NCBI GenBank assembly: GCA_029261305.1
Contig: JAJDBO010000369.1
Location: 1 to 9,496 of the forward strand
DNA length: 9,496 bases
Reading direction: 5' to 3'
Source of the DNA: Nitrospirales bacterium
GTDB lineage: Bacteria; Nitrospirota; Nitrospiria; Nitrospirales; UBA8639
The notes below the pieces were generated by a model. The model searched no databases. It had not been told where the DNA came from and was given only the letters and a program-made list of their open reading frames with translations. This document shows positions 1 through 6,719 of the stretch, piece by piece (within the stretch, counting starts at the first letter, position 1; each line of letters starts with the position of its first letter). The translations under genes and the position numbers were made by a program.

Positions 1-1076
1 CAATTTTGTCCAGCCATGATGAGAAGCGGTGTGTCTCCTTGTGGGCCTTGTGGCCCAATCGATCCAGTCAGACCCGTTGGGCCTATTTCGCCTTGTGCCC
101 CTTGCTCTCCTTGAAGTCCTTGTTCACCCGAGGGGCCTGCTGGGCCTCGCAGTGTGTCGATGTATACCCATGTGATTGAATCAGTCTTTGTAAAGTATTC
201 CCCTGTATCGTTTTTCAGATAAAAATCTCTAATCTCTCCTTGGCTTTCCAGGGGAAGTTCGGTTCCTGTCAACCAGGTAGTGCCGATTTTCCCGGGAGGG
301 CCTGGGTTTCCCGACGATCCTGGTAAGCCTGGTTCTCCGGTTGGACCTTGAGCGCCTAGCGGCCCTGACTGCCCCGGAGGGCCTTGCGGACCGGGAGCCC
401 CAGGATCTCCCGGTGGACCTTGAATTCCAGGTTGGCCGTCTTGGCCGATACCGGGTAAGAGTGTCACCTCGATTTCTACAGGGTGGCTAGTGAATGGGTT
501 TTCCTTACTATCAAACGCGATACTGAGAGGAGCGTTGGAATCAGAGATTAATGCGAGCCCGAAATTCGTCGAAGGACGCTCTACCCAATCCTTGAGTATG
601 GTGGTGACTTCAATCGTGATGAATTGCTTTTTGTCAATTTTAGTAATCGCCAAACTTTTCAATACTGGCCCGATGGGAGGCCGTGGCGGTTTGCGAATAG
701 TGTCTTCGTTCCAGTCAGCTAATATTTCGTGAAGGTGAAGCGTGCCAGGTTTTTTTACCTGGTTGAGCCACAGTCGTAAGGTCGCATGTTGGATAGATCC
801 GTCAGGGGGCAATGGGGAAAGATCAAATTTGACGAATCCTTGCTCTTCATACCCGGCAGAATGTTTGTGAACAGAAATGTTTTTCTCATTGACATGATGA
901 GTGGCGTATTTCTTTAGACGTTCTTTCCAGGAGGAGTGCCGATTGTGAGATGGGACGGGCTGATCAATCCTGGCGGTGTGATCGTCCGTGACATGAAGCG
1001 TGATAGCGAAAGAAGATGGAACTCCAAGAAAGCAAAAAATGGTCAGAAAAATTCCAAGCCGGGAAGGGCAATACAT
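1..1076 (-). CDS. Secreted collagen-like protein with DNRLRE-type domain (partial, C-terminus outside window)
   Basis: The frame is open from an ATG at 1076 to the left edge (358 codons, no stop). Start choice rests on AGGAG at 1083-1087, 7 bases upstream. Residues 1-24 form a signal peptide: a short Arg-containing n-region, a hydrophobic core (IFLTIFCFLG) and an SSFA cleavage site, so the protein is exported. Residues about 25-205 resemble the DNRLRE beta-sandwich found in bacterial surface proteins: GFVKFDLSPLP, ATLRLWLNQ, HEILADWNEDT and TTILKDWVERPSTNFGLAL follow the family pattern in order. Then come 18 perfect Gly-X-Y triplets (residues 211-264), a 45-residue non-collagen spacer with DFYLKNDTGEYF and WVYID, 13 more triplets (311-349), and a start of another non-collagen segment. 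The spacer resembles inserts common in bacterial and phage collagen-like fibre proteins. The likely role is a trimeric, rod-like extracellular or surface fibre (inference). The ligand is unknown, and the missing C-terminus would normally hold the trimerisation or adhesive head. Confidence 0.88.
   Translation of the reverse strand, partial: MYCPSRLGIFLTIFCFLGVPSSFAITLHVTDDHTARIDQPVPSHNRHSSWKERLKKYATHHVNEKNISVHKHSAGYEEQGFVKFDLSPLPPDGSIQHATLRLWLNQVKKPGTLHLHEILADWNEDTIRKPPRPPIGPVLKSLAITKIDKKQFITIEVTTILKDWVERPSTNFGLALISDSNAPLSIAFDSKENPFTSHPVEIEVTLLPGIGQDGQPGIQGPPGDPGAPGPQGPPGQSGPLGAQGPTGEPGLPGSSGNPGPPGKIGTTWLTGTELPLESQGEIRDFYLKNDTGEYFTKTDSITWVYIDTLRGPAGPSGEQGLQGEQGAQGEIGPTGLTGSIGPQGPQGDTPLLIMAGQN
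30..146 (-). repeat. Collagen Gly-X-Y tract 2 (13 triplets)
   Basis: This is a 9-base periodic coding repeat read on the minus strand: 13 uninterrupted Gly-X-Y triplets starting with GPAGPSGEQ and ending GPQGPQGDT. It is richer in Glu and Gln at X/Y (GEQ, GLQ, GAQ, GEI) than tract 1 and has less proline. It ends at PLLIMAGQN, where non-collagen sequence resumes and leaves the window. Confidence 0.9.
285..446 (-). repeat. Collagen Gly-X-Y tract 1 (18 triplets)
   Basis: This is a 9-base periodic coding repeat on the minus strand: 18 uninterrupted Gly-X-Y triplets from GQDGQPGIQ to GPPGKI. It is rich in Pro (GPP occurs three times), which favours a stable triple helix even without the prolyl hydroxylation that bacteria generally lack. 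A DNA-level repeat of this kind is prone to length changes between strains. Confidence 0.92.
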
Positions 1077-1484
1077 AATTCAACTCCTGCTGTTGTTAAG
1101 CGCATCTGATACGCGCTCAATAAAAATGTCCCCTGCCGTCCTGGCTGAATAGGCAACCATTCTTTGGTTTAAGTCAGTGTCTCGTACCTCTCAACAGATA
1201 TAGGGTTATCACCATAGAATTTCATTCTTAGGCGTCATTCAGAAATGATGAAATCCGTACCAAAGCCATAAGCAGAATTTATGCCAGAGAGGTGAAAGTG
1301 GTGTGGCATTCAATCCAAGATATTGAATAGTTGTGAGTTTTACCTGAACACCTAAGGAGAATGTTTGAGGGTATAAATACTGAGGAAGTTTTTTGTTAAT
1401 TGTATCTGAATAGATACACCGGTGTATCTATTCAGATACAATTGGATGGGGAAATACCTAGTAAAAACAAAGTAAGGAGATAGG
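1077..1484. other. Non-coding gap between collagen-like gene and M32 carboxypeptidase
   Basis: The gap is 408 bases with no supportable gene on either strand. It holds, in order: the collagen-gene Shine-Dalgarno (1083-1087); a weak stem-loop AGCGC/GCGCT (1099-1117) in the likely 5' leader of that gene; a second weak stem-loop AACCA/TGGTT (1155-1169); a 7-bp stem-loop ATTCAAT/ATTGAAT (1308-1328); and the perfect 46-bp palindrome at 1398-1443, listed separately. A TTGAGA hexamer (minus strand, in the 1180-1195 area) could be a -35 box for the collagen gene, but no good -10 box lies at the right distance. Confidence 0.6.
1398..1443. repeat. Perfect 46-bp nested palindrome (double dyad)
   Basis: Bases 1398-1420 are the exact reverse complement of 1421-1443. 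Each half is itself a dyad: TGTATCT-GAAT-AGATACA on the left and TGTATCT-ATTC-AGATACA on the right, joined by CCGG. The site can form one long hairpin of about 21 bp with a CCGG loop, a cruciform, or two 7-bp hairpins. It starts 41 bases past the carboxypeptidase stop codon. On that strand it is followed by an A-rich run (AACAAAAAAC), not a U-tract, so it is not a standard intrinsic terminator. The two dyads are 22 bp centre to centre, about two helical turns, as expected for two regulator dimers on one DNA face (inference). It could instead be a fold-back remnant of a mobile-element end. Confidence 0.9.
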
Positions 1485-3032
1485 TTAAGAGATTGCCCCA
1501 GAAAATCCGTAAACCTCCTGCATTTTTGTGCGAAGAGATTCGAGGAATGGTTCGGCACTCAAGGATTGGCCAGTGGCATTCTTGATTAATTCTTCAGAGG
1601 TGTATTGGCGTCCGTGGCGGTGGATTCGGTTGTTGAGCCATTCCTTCAGGGGAATGAGATTGCCTTGGGCAATGTCGCTATTAAGGGAGGGTAAGTCCTC
1701 CCCAGCTTTCTTAAAGAGCATGGCGGCATAAAGGTTGCCCAAGGTATAAGTCGGGAAATAACCGAATGCGCCGAAGGACCAATGCACGTCTTGCAACACG
1801 CCGTCGGATTCTGTTTCAGGAACGACTCCGAGGTATTCCTTCATTTTCGTTCGCCAGAGGTCGGGTAGGTCTTTCACGCTCACTCGTTTTTCGATCACAT
1901 CTAATTCGATTTCAAAGCGCACCATGACGTGAAGATTGTAGGTCACCTCGTCGGCTTCGACGCGGATGAGGGAGGGCTTTACGGTGTTGATGGCTGGATA
2001 GAACGTATCTACCGTGACGCCGCTCAGTTGATCAGGAAATCGTTCCTTGAGCACAGGGAAAAAGTGCTCCCAAAAAGCACGCGAGCGTCCCACACTGTTC
2101 TCCCATAACCGGGATTGGCTTTCATGAATGCCCAGGGAGAGTGCCTCGCCTAATGGAGTACCATGGTGTTCAGACGATAACCCTTGCTCATATAACCCAT
2201 GGCCACCCTCGTGAATACAGCTAAACAGGCAAGACTGGAAATCTTTTTCAAACACGCGGGTCGTCACTCGAACATCCGTTGGATGAAACGAGGTGGTAAA
2301 CGGATGGGCGGATACATCTAATCTTCCCCGTGTAAAGTCATACCCCATTTTGGTAAGGACCAATTTGCCGAATTCCATTTGATGGTCATTGTCGTAGGCG
2401 TGATAGAGAATTCGATCATCTGGTGGATTTGGTGCTTGCCTGATGTGTTCGAGTAGTGACACCAGCCCTTCACGAAGAGTCGTAAATAAGGGTTTGAGTT
2501 GGGCGACGGTCGCGCCAGGTTCGAAAGTATCGAGCAACGTGTTATAGGGCGAATCTTTGTAGCCTAAATAGCCCACCTCTTCATGTTTCAACTCAATGAT
2601 GGTTTGAAGCTTCGGCAAAAATTTGGCGAAATTACTCTCTTGCCGTGCTTCTGCCCACACTTGTTGGGCGAGCGAGCATTCGCGTTCAAGTCTGGTCACA
2701 AATTCAGAAGGCAGTTTCTTGGCCCGACTAAAGTCCCGCCACGATTCTCGAAGCAATGCTTTTGAGGCGGCATCAAGTTCTGTCAGCTTGTCGTGCGCCA
2801 AGCCAGTCGTTGGATCAATATGAGGGGTTAACAGTGTTTCAATGTCGCTAGAGACAAATTTGTCATGGGCCAAGGTTTGCAACAGGGCGATTTGATCCGC
2901 ACGGGCTTGCCCTCCTCCGGAAGGCATGTAGGTTTCCTGATCCCAGGAGAGTAAGGCCGAGGCATCACGCAAATGTTGAATTTCGAGAAGCTTGGTTTTC
3001 AGTGATGCTAAGTCGTTCGCCGTGTTTGGCAT
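1485..3032 (-). CDS. M32 family metallocarboxypeptidase (carboxypeptidase Taq type)
   Basis: This 515-residue protein has the usual length for peptidase family M32, cytoplasmic zinc carboxypeptidases that remove C-terminal residues from peptides with broad specificity. All signature motifs are visible in order: HPF (243-245), DVRVTTR (253-259), the zinc site HEGGH (274-278), HESQSR (303-308, with Glu304 as the expected third zinc ligand), IRVEADEVTYNLH (356-368) and GVLQDVHWS (411-419). The N-terminus ALLSWDQETYMP (26-37) is also typical of M32. No signal peptide or membrane segment is seen. The ATG at 3032 is preceded by AAGGGG (3041-3046) with an 8-base spacer, which fixes the start. It is divergent from the O-methyltransferase, and the intergenic region carries back-to-back promoter-like hexamers. 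The gene looks intact and is probably involved in peptide recycling (inference). Confidence 0.95.
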   Translation of the reverse strand: MPNTANDLASLKTKLLEIQHLRDASALLSWDQETYMPSGGGQARADQIALLQTLAHDKFVSSDIETLLTPHIDPTTGLAHDKLTELDAASKALLRESWRDFSRAKKLPSEFVTRLERECSLAQQVWAEARQESNFAKFLPKLQTIIELKHEEVGYLGYKDSPYNTLLDTFEPGATVAQLKPLFTTLREGLVSLLEHIRQAPNPPDDRILYHAYDNDHQMEFGKLVLTKMGYDFTRGRLDVSAHPFTTSFHPTDVRVTTRVFEKDFQSCLFSCIHEGGHGLYEQGLSSEHHGTPLGEALSLGIHESQSRLWENSVGRSRAFWEHFFPVLKERFPDQLSGVTVDTFYPAINTVKPSLIRVEADEVTYNLHVMVRFEIELDVIEKRVSVKDLPDLWRTKMKEYLGVVPETESDGVLQDVHWSFGAFGYFPTYTLGNLYAAMLFKKAGEDLPSLNSDIAQGNLIPLKEWLNNRIHRHGRQYTSEELIKNATGQSLSAEPFLESLRTKMQEVYGFSGAIS

Positions 3033-3040
3033 GTGATGAA

Positions 3041-3046
3041 CCCCTT
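3041..3046 (-). promoter_or_regulatory. Shine-Dalgarno of the M32 carboxypeptidase
   Basis: AAGGGG on the minus strand sits 8 bases before the ATG at 3032 and supports that start. Confidence 0.7.
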
Positions 3047-3086
3047 GATATGAGACGAGCCAATGTTTCCCGATCTGTCAGGGAGG

Positions 3087-3115
3087 ACTGTACAAAGAGA
3101 GAGGTATGATTGCAA
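3087..3115 (-). promoter_or_regulatory. Candidate sigma70-type promoter for the M32 carboxypeptidase
   Basis: On the minus strand, TTGCAA (3115-3110) and TACAGT (3092-3087) are separated by exactly 17 bases. They match TTGACA at 4-5 positions and TATAAT at 4. This would place the transcript start near 3080 and leave a leader of about 48 bases carrying the AAGGGG ribosome site. Hexamers of this quality can occur by chance. Confidence 0.35.
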
Positions 3116-3139
3116 TGTAAGAGGCAAACCCTTCACAAT
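3110..3139 (+). promoter_or_regulatory. Candidate sigma70-type promoter for the O-methyltransferase
   Basis: TTGCAA (3110-3115) and CACAAT (3134-3139) are separated by 18 bases. The -35 hexamer is a palindrome and is the same six bases used by the divergent candidate promoter, so both could not be occupied at once. The match is modest, with 4 of 6 in the -10 box. Confidence 0.25.
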
Positions 3140-3189
3140 GGGCCCGCCAAAAAGATGTTTCCCCAATCACTCGTGACTCAAACTCTTTG

Positions 3190-3194
3190 AAGGA
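3190..3194 (+). promoter_or_regulatory. Shine-Dalgarno deciding the O-methyltransferase start
   Basis: AAGGA sits 7 bases before the ATG at 3202. An in-frame TTG at 3187 would overlap this site and has no ribosome site of its own, so the ATG is preferred. Confidence 0.75.
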
Positions 3195-3201
3195 TATATC
3201 A

Positions 3202-3846
3202 ATGAAAGATCTCATCGCTCCTGAAATCGATGCGTATGCCGAAGCGCATTCCACCCCTGAGTCGGATGTATGCCGACGATTGCGTGAAGAAACCTTTCGT
3301 TCGGTCGATTTTCCGCAAATGGTCGTAGGCCCGTTAGAAGGCGCCTTTCTGAAAATGATGGCTCAGGTTGCGGGCGCGAGGCGGGTGTTAGAAATTGGAA
3401 CGTTCACGGGGTATAGCGCCTTGTGTTTTGCCGAAGCGCTACCGGACGATGGTCAAGTGATCACGTGTGATATAGATCCTGAATCAACGGAGTTCGCCAA
3501 GAAATATTGGGCCCAAAGTCCAGTCGGTGGAAAGATTGAGGCGCGAGTCGGTCCGGCGCTCGAGTCAATGAGCCAGCTCCATGGCCATTTCGACGTCATT
3601 TTTATTGATGCTGATAAAGTCAATTATGTGAATTATTATCAACGTGGCTTGGAACTGTTAGCCCCCAAAGGCGTCATGCTCATTGATAATGTCTTGTGGA
3701 ACGGGGACGTCATTTACCACCCACCACTTGACGATTCAACGGCGGCCATTCAAGACCTCAATCGAGTGGTGGCTGCGGACGATCGAGTGACATCTGTTCT
3801 CGTGACCATTCGCGATGGCGTCTTGGTTGTTCGACGTGCCGCATAA
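3202..3846 (+). CDS. Cation-dependent class I SAM O-methyltransferase (CCoAOMT-like)
   Basis: The 214-residue cytosolic protein has the length and motif order of the caffeoyl-CoA O-methyltransferase-like family (Methyltransf_3), which moves a methyl group from S-adenosylmethionine to a catechol-type hydroxyl with a divalent metal. SAM motif I is VLEIGTFTGYSAL (62-74), the ribose-binding acidic segment is CDIDPE (89-94), and the metal-site segments are FIDADK (134-139) and DNVLWNGDV (162-170). The substrate cannot be read from the sequence; bacterial members often act on small catechols or are annotated only as O-methyltransferase. Start at ATG 3202 is set by AAGGA 7 bases upstream; an upstream in-frame TTG would add five residues. 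The nickel permease gene follows after 63 bases on the same strand with no clear terminator between, so they may be co-transcribed (inference). Confidence 0.93.
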   Translation: MKDLIAPEIDAYAEAHSTPESDVCRRLREETFRSVDFPQMVVGPLEGAFLKMMAQVAGARRVLEIGTFTGYSALCFAEALPDDGQVITCDIDPESTEFAKKYWAQSPVGGKIEARVGPALESMSQLHGHFDVIFIDADKVNYVNYYQRGLELLAPKGVMLIDNVLWNGDVIYHPPLDDSTAAIQDLNRVVAADDRVTSVLVTIRDGVLVVRRAA

Positions 3847-3909
3847 ATTGTAGGGTAGGCGAGTCTTGAACACTCAGCCAGCTTTCGAAGGATTTAATCA
3901 GTAAACAAA

Positions 3910-4605
3910 ATGGAAGATATTATTCTCAGTTCGCTGTTCCTTGGGTTTTTACTTGGGCTCTCACATGCGTTAGATGCCGATCATGTGGTGGCCGTAGGTA
4001 CGTTGGCTGCTGAGACAGAGAGCCTGAAACGATCATCGATTCTTGGCCTGTGTTGGGGCGTCGGGCATACAGTGACGCTCACGGTGATTGGTGGCCTGGT
4101 GTTGACTTTGAAATGGAAAATTCCTGATGCTTTGGCCATCAGAATGGAAGTGATGGTGGCCGCGATGATTGTCGGCTTAGGTGCGCTCCTGCTGTGGCGC
4201 GCCAGACGTCCGTTAACACTTCACGCGCATACCCATTCGCATGATGACAGTACCCATACCCATGTGCATGTTCACGTCGAAAACAAAGAAGTCCATGGAC
4301 ATCATCATCTAAGAAATTCCTTGGTAAAGGCCTTTGGTGTTGGCTTGGTTCATGGGATTGCTGGAAGCGCTGCATTAACCATTACCGTGATGGCGACCAT
4401 GCCCTCCCTCTTCCTTGGCATAATCTATATCGTGGTCTTTGGAACTGGAACCATCGCCGGAATGTTCCTGATGAGCACCATCATCAGCATGCCCTTCATC
4501 TTCATGGCTCAACGAGCCGCCCATTGGCAAACGCACATCAAAGTCTGTGCCGGAGTCTTTGCCATGGGCTTTGGCAGTACCCTCGCTTGGTCACTCCTTT
4601 TCTAG
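3910..4605 (+). CDS. NicO/HoxN-like nickel or cobalt permease with His-rich loop
   Basis: The 231-residue integral membrane protein has about six hydrophobic segments. In segment 1, GLSHALDADHVVAVG (16-30) contains the HX4DH signature of nickel/cobalt permeases of the NiCoT/NicO group. A second signature, GLVHGIAGSAALT (145-157), is typical of the UreH-like branch. Between them lies a cytosolic-type loop (105-133) with about a dozen histidines in HxH alternation, a likely metal-collecting region. It probably imports Ni2+ or Co2+ for enzymes such as urease or hydrogenase, though RcnA-like efflux cannot be excluded and no such metalloenzyme is in the window. The ATG at 3910 is the only ATG start; an in-frame TAA lies at 3895. 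The nearest AAGGA (3888-3892) is 17 bases away, too far for strong initiation. The 131 bases after the stop, up to the convergent STAND gene, hold only short dyads (TTCACGTGAA at 4623-4632; ATTGAA/TTCAAT at 4694-4706) and no convincing terminator. Confidence 0.9.
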   Translation: MEDIILSSLFLGFLLGLSHALDADHVVAVGTLAAETESLKRSSILGLCWGVGHTVTLTVIGGLVLTLKWKIPDALAIRMEVMVAAMIVGLGALLLWRARRPLTLHAHTHSHDDSTHTHVHVHVENKEVHGHHHLRNSLVKAFGVGLVHGIAGSAALTITVMATMPSLFLGIIYIVVFGTGTIAGMFLMSTIISMPFIFMAQRAAHWQTHIKVCAGVFAMGFGSTLAWSLLF

Positions 4606-4736
4606 TGATAGCTCAACTCCCTTTCACGTGAACTGCGTAACTTGATTCCTTTGAACAAGAATGTTTTAAAAGAAAATGATTTGTCTGTGGAAAATTGAAT
4701 TTCAATCGAGTCTGACCCTAATTCTTCTCTAAAAGA

Positions 4737-6701
4737 TTAACCCTGCCGCTCAGAGAGCTGTTCAAGAGCACGAGTGGCCTTTTTGACAATTTCTGGCTGG
4801 CTGATCTGCTCACCAATAGCTTTGGCCTGCTTAAGAAAGGAAATGGCTTTTTGGACCTCACCCAAAATCGAGTAGGCATTCCCGAGGTTGCCGAGACCTG
4901 CACTCTCACCCCGCCGGTCGCCGATTTCGCGGGCGATAACGATGTGTTGTTCGAAGTGCTCAATAGCCTTCTGGCTCTCTCCTAAACTTAAGTAGGTCCT
5001 GCCGAGGTTGCCGAGAGTGGCACCTTCGCCTCGGCGATCGCCGAGTTCGCGAAAGACGATGAGGATTTTCTCAAAGTATTCAATAGCCTTCTGGCTTTTG
5101 CCCAAATGTGAGTAGGCGTTTCCGAGGTTGCCGAGGACCTTGCCCTCGCCGTGTCGGTCGCCGAGTTCGTGGGCGATAGCGAGCCGCTGTTCGTAGTACC
5201 CAATGGCTTTCTGAATCTTGCCTAAATCCTTGTAGGCAATGCCGAGGTTGCCGAGGGCGATGCCTTGACCGTATCGGTCTCCGATTTCGCGGGCGATGCT
5301 GAGCCGTTGCTCGTAATACTCAATAGCCTTTTGTACCTCACTGAGTCGGTGATGTGAGGTTCCTACTGTGCCAAATAGCTGATGAATTAATGTTCTGTCC
5401 ATCTGTATTTGCACAGATTTCTCGAGGAAGGGTTCAAGAATTCGCAACCCTTCGCGGACACGGCCTTGTTGTTGCAGCCAGGTCGACGCTGAGCCTAATA
5501 TTTCGAAAGCACGGTCATACTTTCCTGCTTTAAACAAGTGGTGGCCGGCCTCAATGTGGGTATTGATATTGAGAGAATCTTTTGCTTCCGCCTCAAGGTG
5601 TTCTCCCAGACGGTGATGGGTTTGTGTGCGAATTTCAGGGGTGTCGCCGTGTGCTTTGTTGATAAAGCTGTTTGTCGCTGAATTCAAGGTATAGTGGGTG
5701 CTTGTGCCGATTCGATCTTTGCTCACCAAAATTCTGATTTCCATTTGTTCGAGGAGTGAAGTGTCTCGCAGGCGTTCAGCGGTTTCGAGAGCGCGACCTG
5801 TTGGTTCATCGGGTTCGCCCAGGAATTGGAGGAGATCCCATTCGACGGGCTGCCGTAATACGGTCATTCGGCATAGGAATCTACGAGCCTTGTCATCCAA
5901 TACCCGATCCCACAACTCCTGAAGCAGGAGGTTGTCCTTCAGTTTCTCGGCCACCTGTGGGAGGCATGGCTGAACGATGTCCTTCCATTCCTTGTCGACT
6001 TCCTCTGGTGAGGGCGGCAAGGACAAGGTCCATTCGCCATGTGCATTGCGCCAATTCGTTAGCGCGTTTTTCACTAGATCGTTGGCATATTCCACCGCAC
6101 GCGGATGTCCATCGAGTCGAGAGACGAGACGTGCTCGCGTAGTGGTCGAAAGTTTTTGCAGAGATGGAAACCACTCAGTAAGTCGGAACAGTGCATCGAC
6201 GGGGAGCGGCGTGACCTGAAGAAGGGCGTTCAAAAAGTCATCGTTACGGTAGCGGCAGCTCGCAATCACGTAAAATTTCTTGGTGTCGCGCGCCATTTGA
6301 TCGATGGTCTTCCAGATGGTCGCTAGCGCAGGTTCAGCCCATTGGCCGAATGTACTCGAATAGGCATCGTCCTTGGGCCCGATTAGAAGTGACTCGAGAT
6401 TGTCGAGATAAAGGATAAGTCCTGGCGCATTTTGAACGAGTGTCTGGAGGAAGTAGATAAAGCGTTTTGCCGAGTCATCACCAGCGGCTTGATCAACTTG
6501 CTGAACAATACCTTCCCAGTCCAACCCAAAACGTTTGCGGCAGTAATCGAGAAGCTGACCGACGAGCGCCTCGGCACGGTTCTGTTTGCTCTCGATTTCC
6601 TGGCACCAAAGTGTGCACACGTTCGCTTCATCGTCTGTGAGCCACGGAAGCACTCGCTGGGCAAGTGTGCTTTTGCCCAATCCGCCAAGCCCCTGAAGCA
6701 C
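4737..6701 (-). CDS. STAND NTPase (NB-ARC/NACHT-like) with C-terminal TPR array; distal half of a split TIR-CHAT-NTPase-TPR gene
   Basis: The 654-residue open frame begins at a GTG (6701). Walker A is GLGGLGKST (4-12, Lys10), only three residues from the proposed start. Walker B is LILYLDNLES (95-104, Asp100, Glu103). A sensor-like strand FYVIASCRYR (143-152) and the NB-ARC GxP-type motif LDGHPRAVEYA (196-206) follow, then a winged-helix-like region (about 260-350), degenerate helical repeats (380-450) and five 40-residue TPRs (455-654) ending the protein. STAND proteins use ATP-driven oligomerisation to turn trigger sensing by the C-terminal repeats into effector activation. As a separate gene the start is poor: GGGG is 12 bases from the GTG, and the entry motif FIGRR of this NTPase is encoded upstream of the TAG in the same frame. 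I therefore read it as the distal part of one interrupted gene. Independent translation by re-initiation remains possible. Confidence 0.85.
   Translation of the reverse strand: MLQGLGGLGKSTLAQRVLPWLTDDEANVCTLWCQEIESKQNRAEALVGQLLDYCRKRFGLDWEGIVQQVDQAAGDDSAKRFIYFLQTLVQNAPGLILYLDNLESLLIGPKDDAYSSTFGQWAEPALATIWKTIDQMARDTKKFYVIASCRYRNDDFLNALLQVTPLPVDALFRLTEWFPSLQKLSTTTRARLVSRLDGHPRAVEYANDLVKNALTNWRNAHGEWTLSLPPSPEEVDKEWKDIVQPCLPQVAEKLKDNLLLQELWDRVLDDKARRFLCRMTVLRQPVEWDLLQFLGEPDEPTGRALETAERLRDTSLLEQMEIRILVSKDRIGTSTHYTLNSATNSFINKAHGDTPEIRTQTHHRLGEHLEAEAKDSLNINTHIEAGHHLFKAGKYDRAFEILGSASTWLQQQGRVREGLRILEPFLEKSVQIQMDRTLIHQLFGTVGTSHHRLSEVQKAIEYYEQRLSIAREIGDRYGQGIALGNLGIAYKDLGKIQKAIGYYEQRLAIAHELGDRHGEGKVLGNLGNAYSHLGKSQKAIEYFEKILIVFRELGDRRGEGATLGNLGRTYLSLGESQKAIEHFEQHIVIAREIGDRRGESAGLGNLGNAYSILGEVQKAISFLKQAKAIGEQISQPEIVKKATRALEQLSERQG
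4740..5339 (-). repeat. Five tandem 120-bp TPR-encoding units
   Basis: On the minus strand, five exact-length 120-bp units encode 40-residue TPRs: 5339-5220, 5219-5100, 5099-4980, 4979-4860 and 4859-4740. The first four share AIxxxEQ, GDRxGE and LGNLGxxYxxLG; for example, the cggtcgccga-type block recurs at exactly 120-base intervals (ending at 4920, 5040, 5160 and 5280). The fifth keeps only the first helix start (VQKAI) and then diverges as a capping unit. The 40-residue period, rather than 34, marks the NB-ARC-associated TPR subtype. High DNA similarity makes copy-number change by recombination likely. Confidence 0.93.
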
Positions 6702-6716
6702 GAGGACGCGATGCCC

Positions 6717-6719
6717 CTA
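6717..6719 (-). other. In-frame amber codon separating effector and NTPase halves
   Basis: TAG is read in the context AGG-TAG-GGG-CAT on the minus strand. It lies between the FIGRR NTPase entry motif (14 codons upstream at its start) and the P-loop (about 8 codons downstream), in the middle of one domain. A natural gene boundary is not expected there. Confidence 0.9.

Noticed and set aside
490..732. 80-codon plus-strand open frame
   Set aside because: It is antisense to the DNRLRE-like region of the collagen-like gene, and its composition is not protein-like.
1352..1399. AAGGAG followed by a tiny 12-codon plus-strand frame
   Set aside because: The spacing between AAGGAG and ATG is about one base, and the frame stops almost at once.
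1398..1443. Intrinsic terminator for the carboxypeptidase
   Set aside because: The hairpin is strong, but the following bases on that strand are A-rich rather than T-rich. A non-canonical termination role cannot be excluded.
3187..3201. TTG start at 3187 for the O-methyltransferase
   Set aside because: It overlaps the AAGGA that serves the ATG at 3202 and has no ribosome site of its own.
4690..4722. AGTCTGACCC-type sequence near the end of the STAND gene, reminiscent of repeats near REP-associated transposases
   Set aside because: Only one copy is present, with no transposase nearby, and the resemblance is from memory and not verifiable here.
4740..5339. CRISPR-like or satellite array
   Set aside because: The 120-base period is fully explained by 40-residue TPR coding units in an open frame.
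5893..6174. Open frames on both strands within the NTPase region
   Set aside because: They are shadows of the STAND gene, with no ribosome sites or domain motifs.
6701..6719. Frameshift between the two halves of the STAND gene
   Set aside because: The halves are already in the same frame; only the TAG codon separates them.
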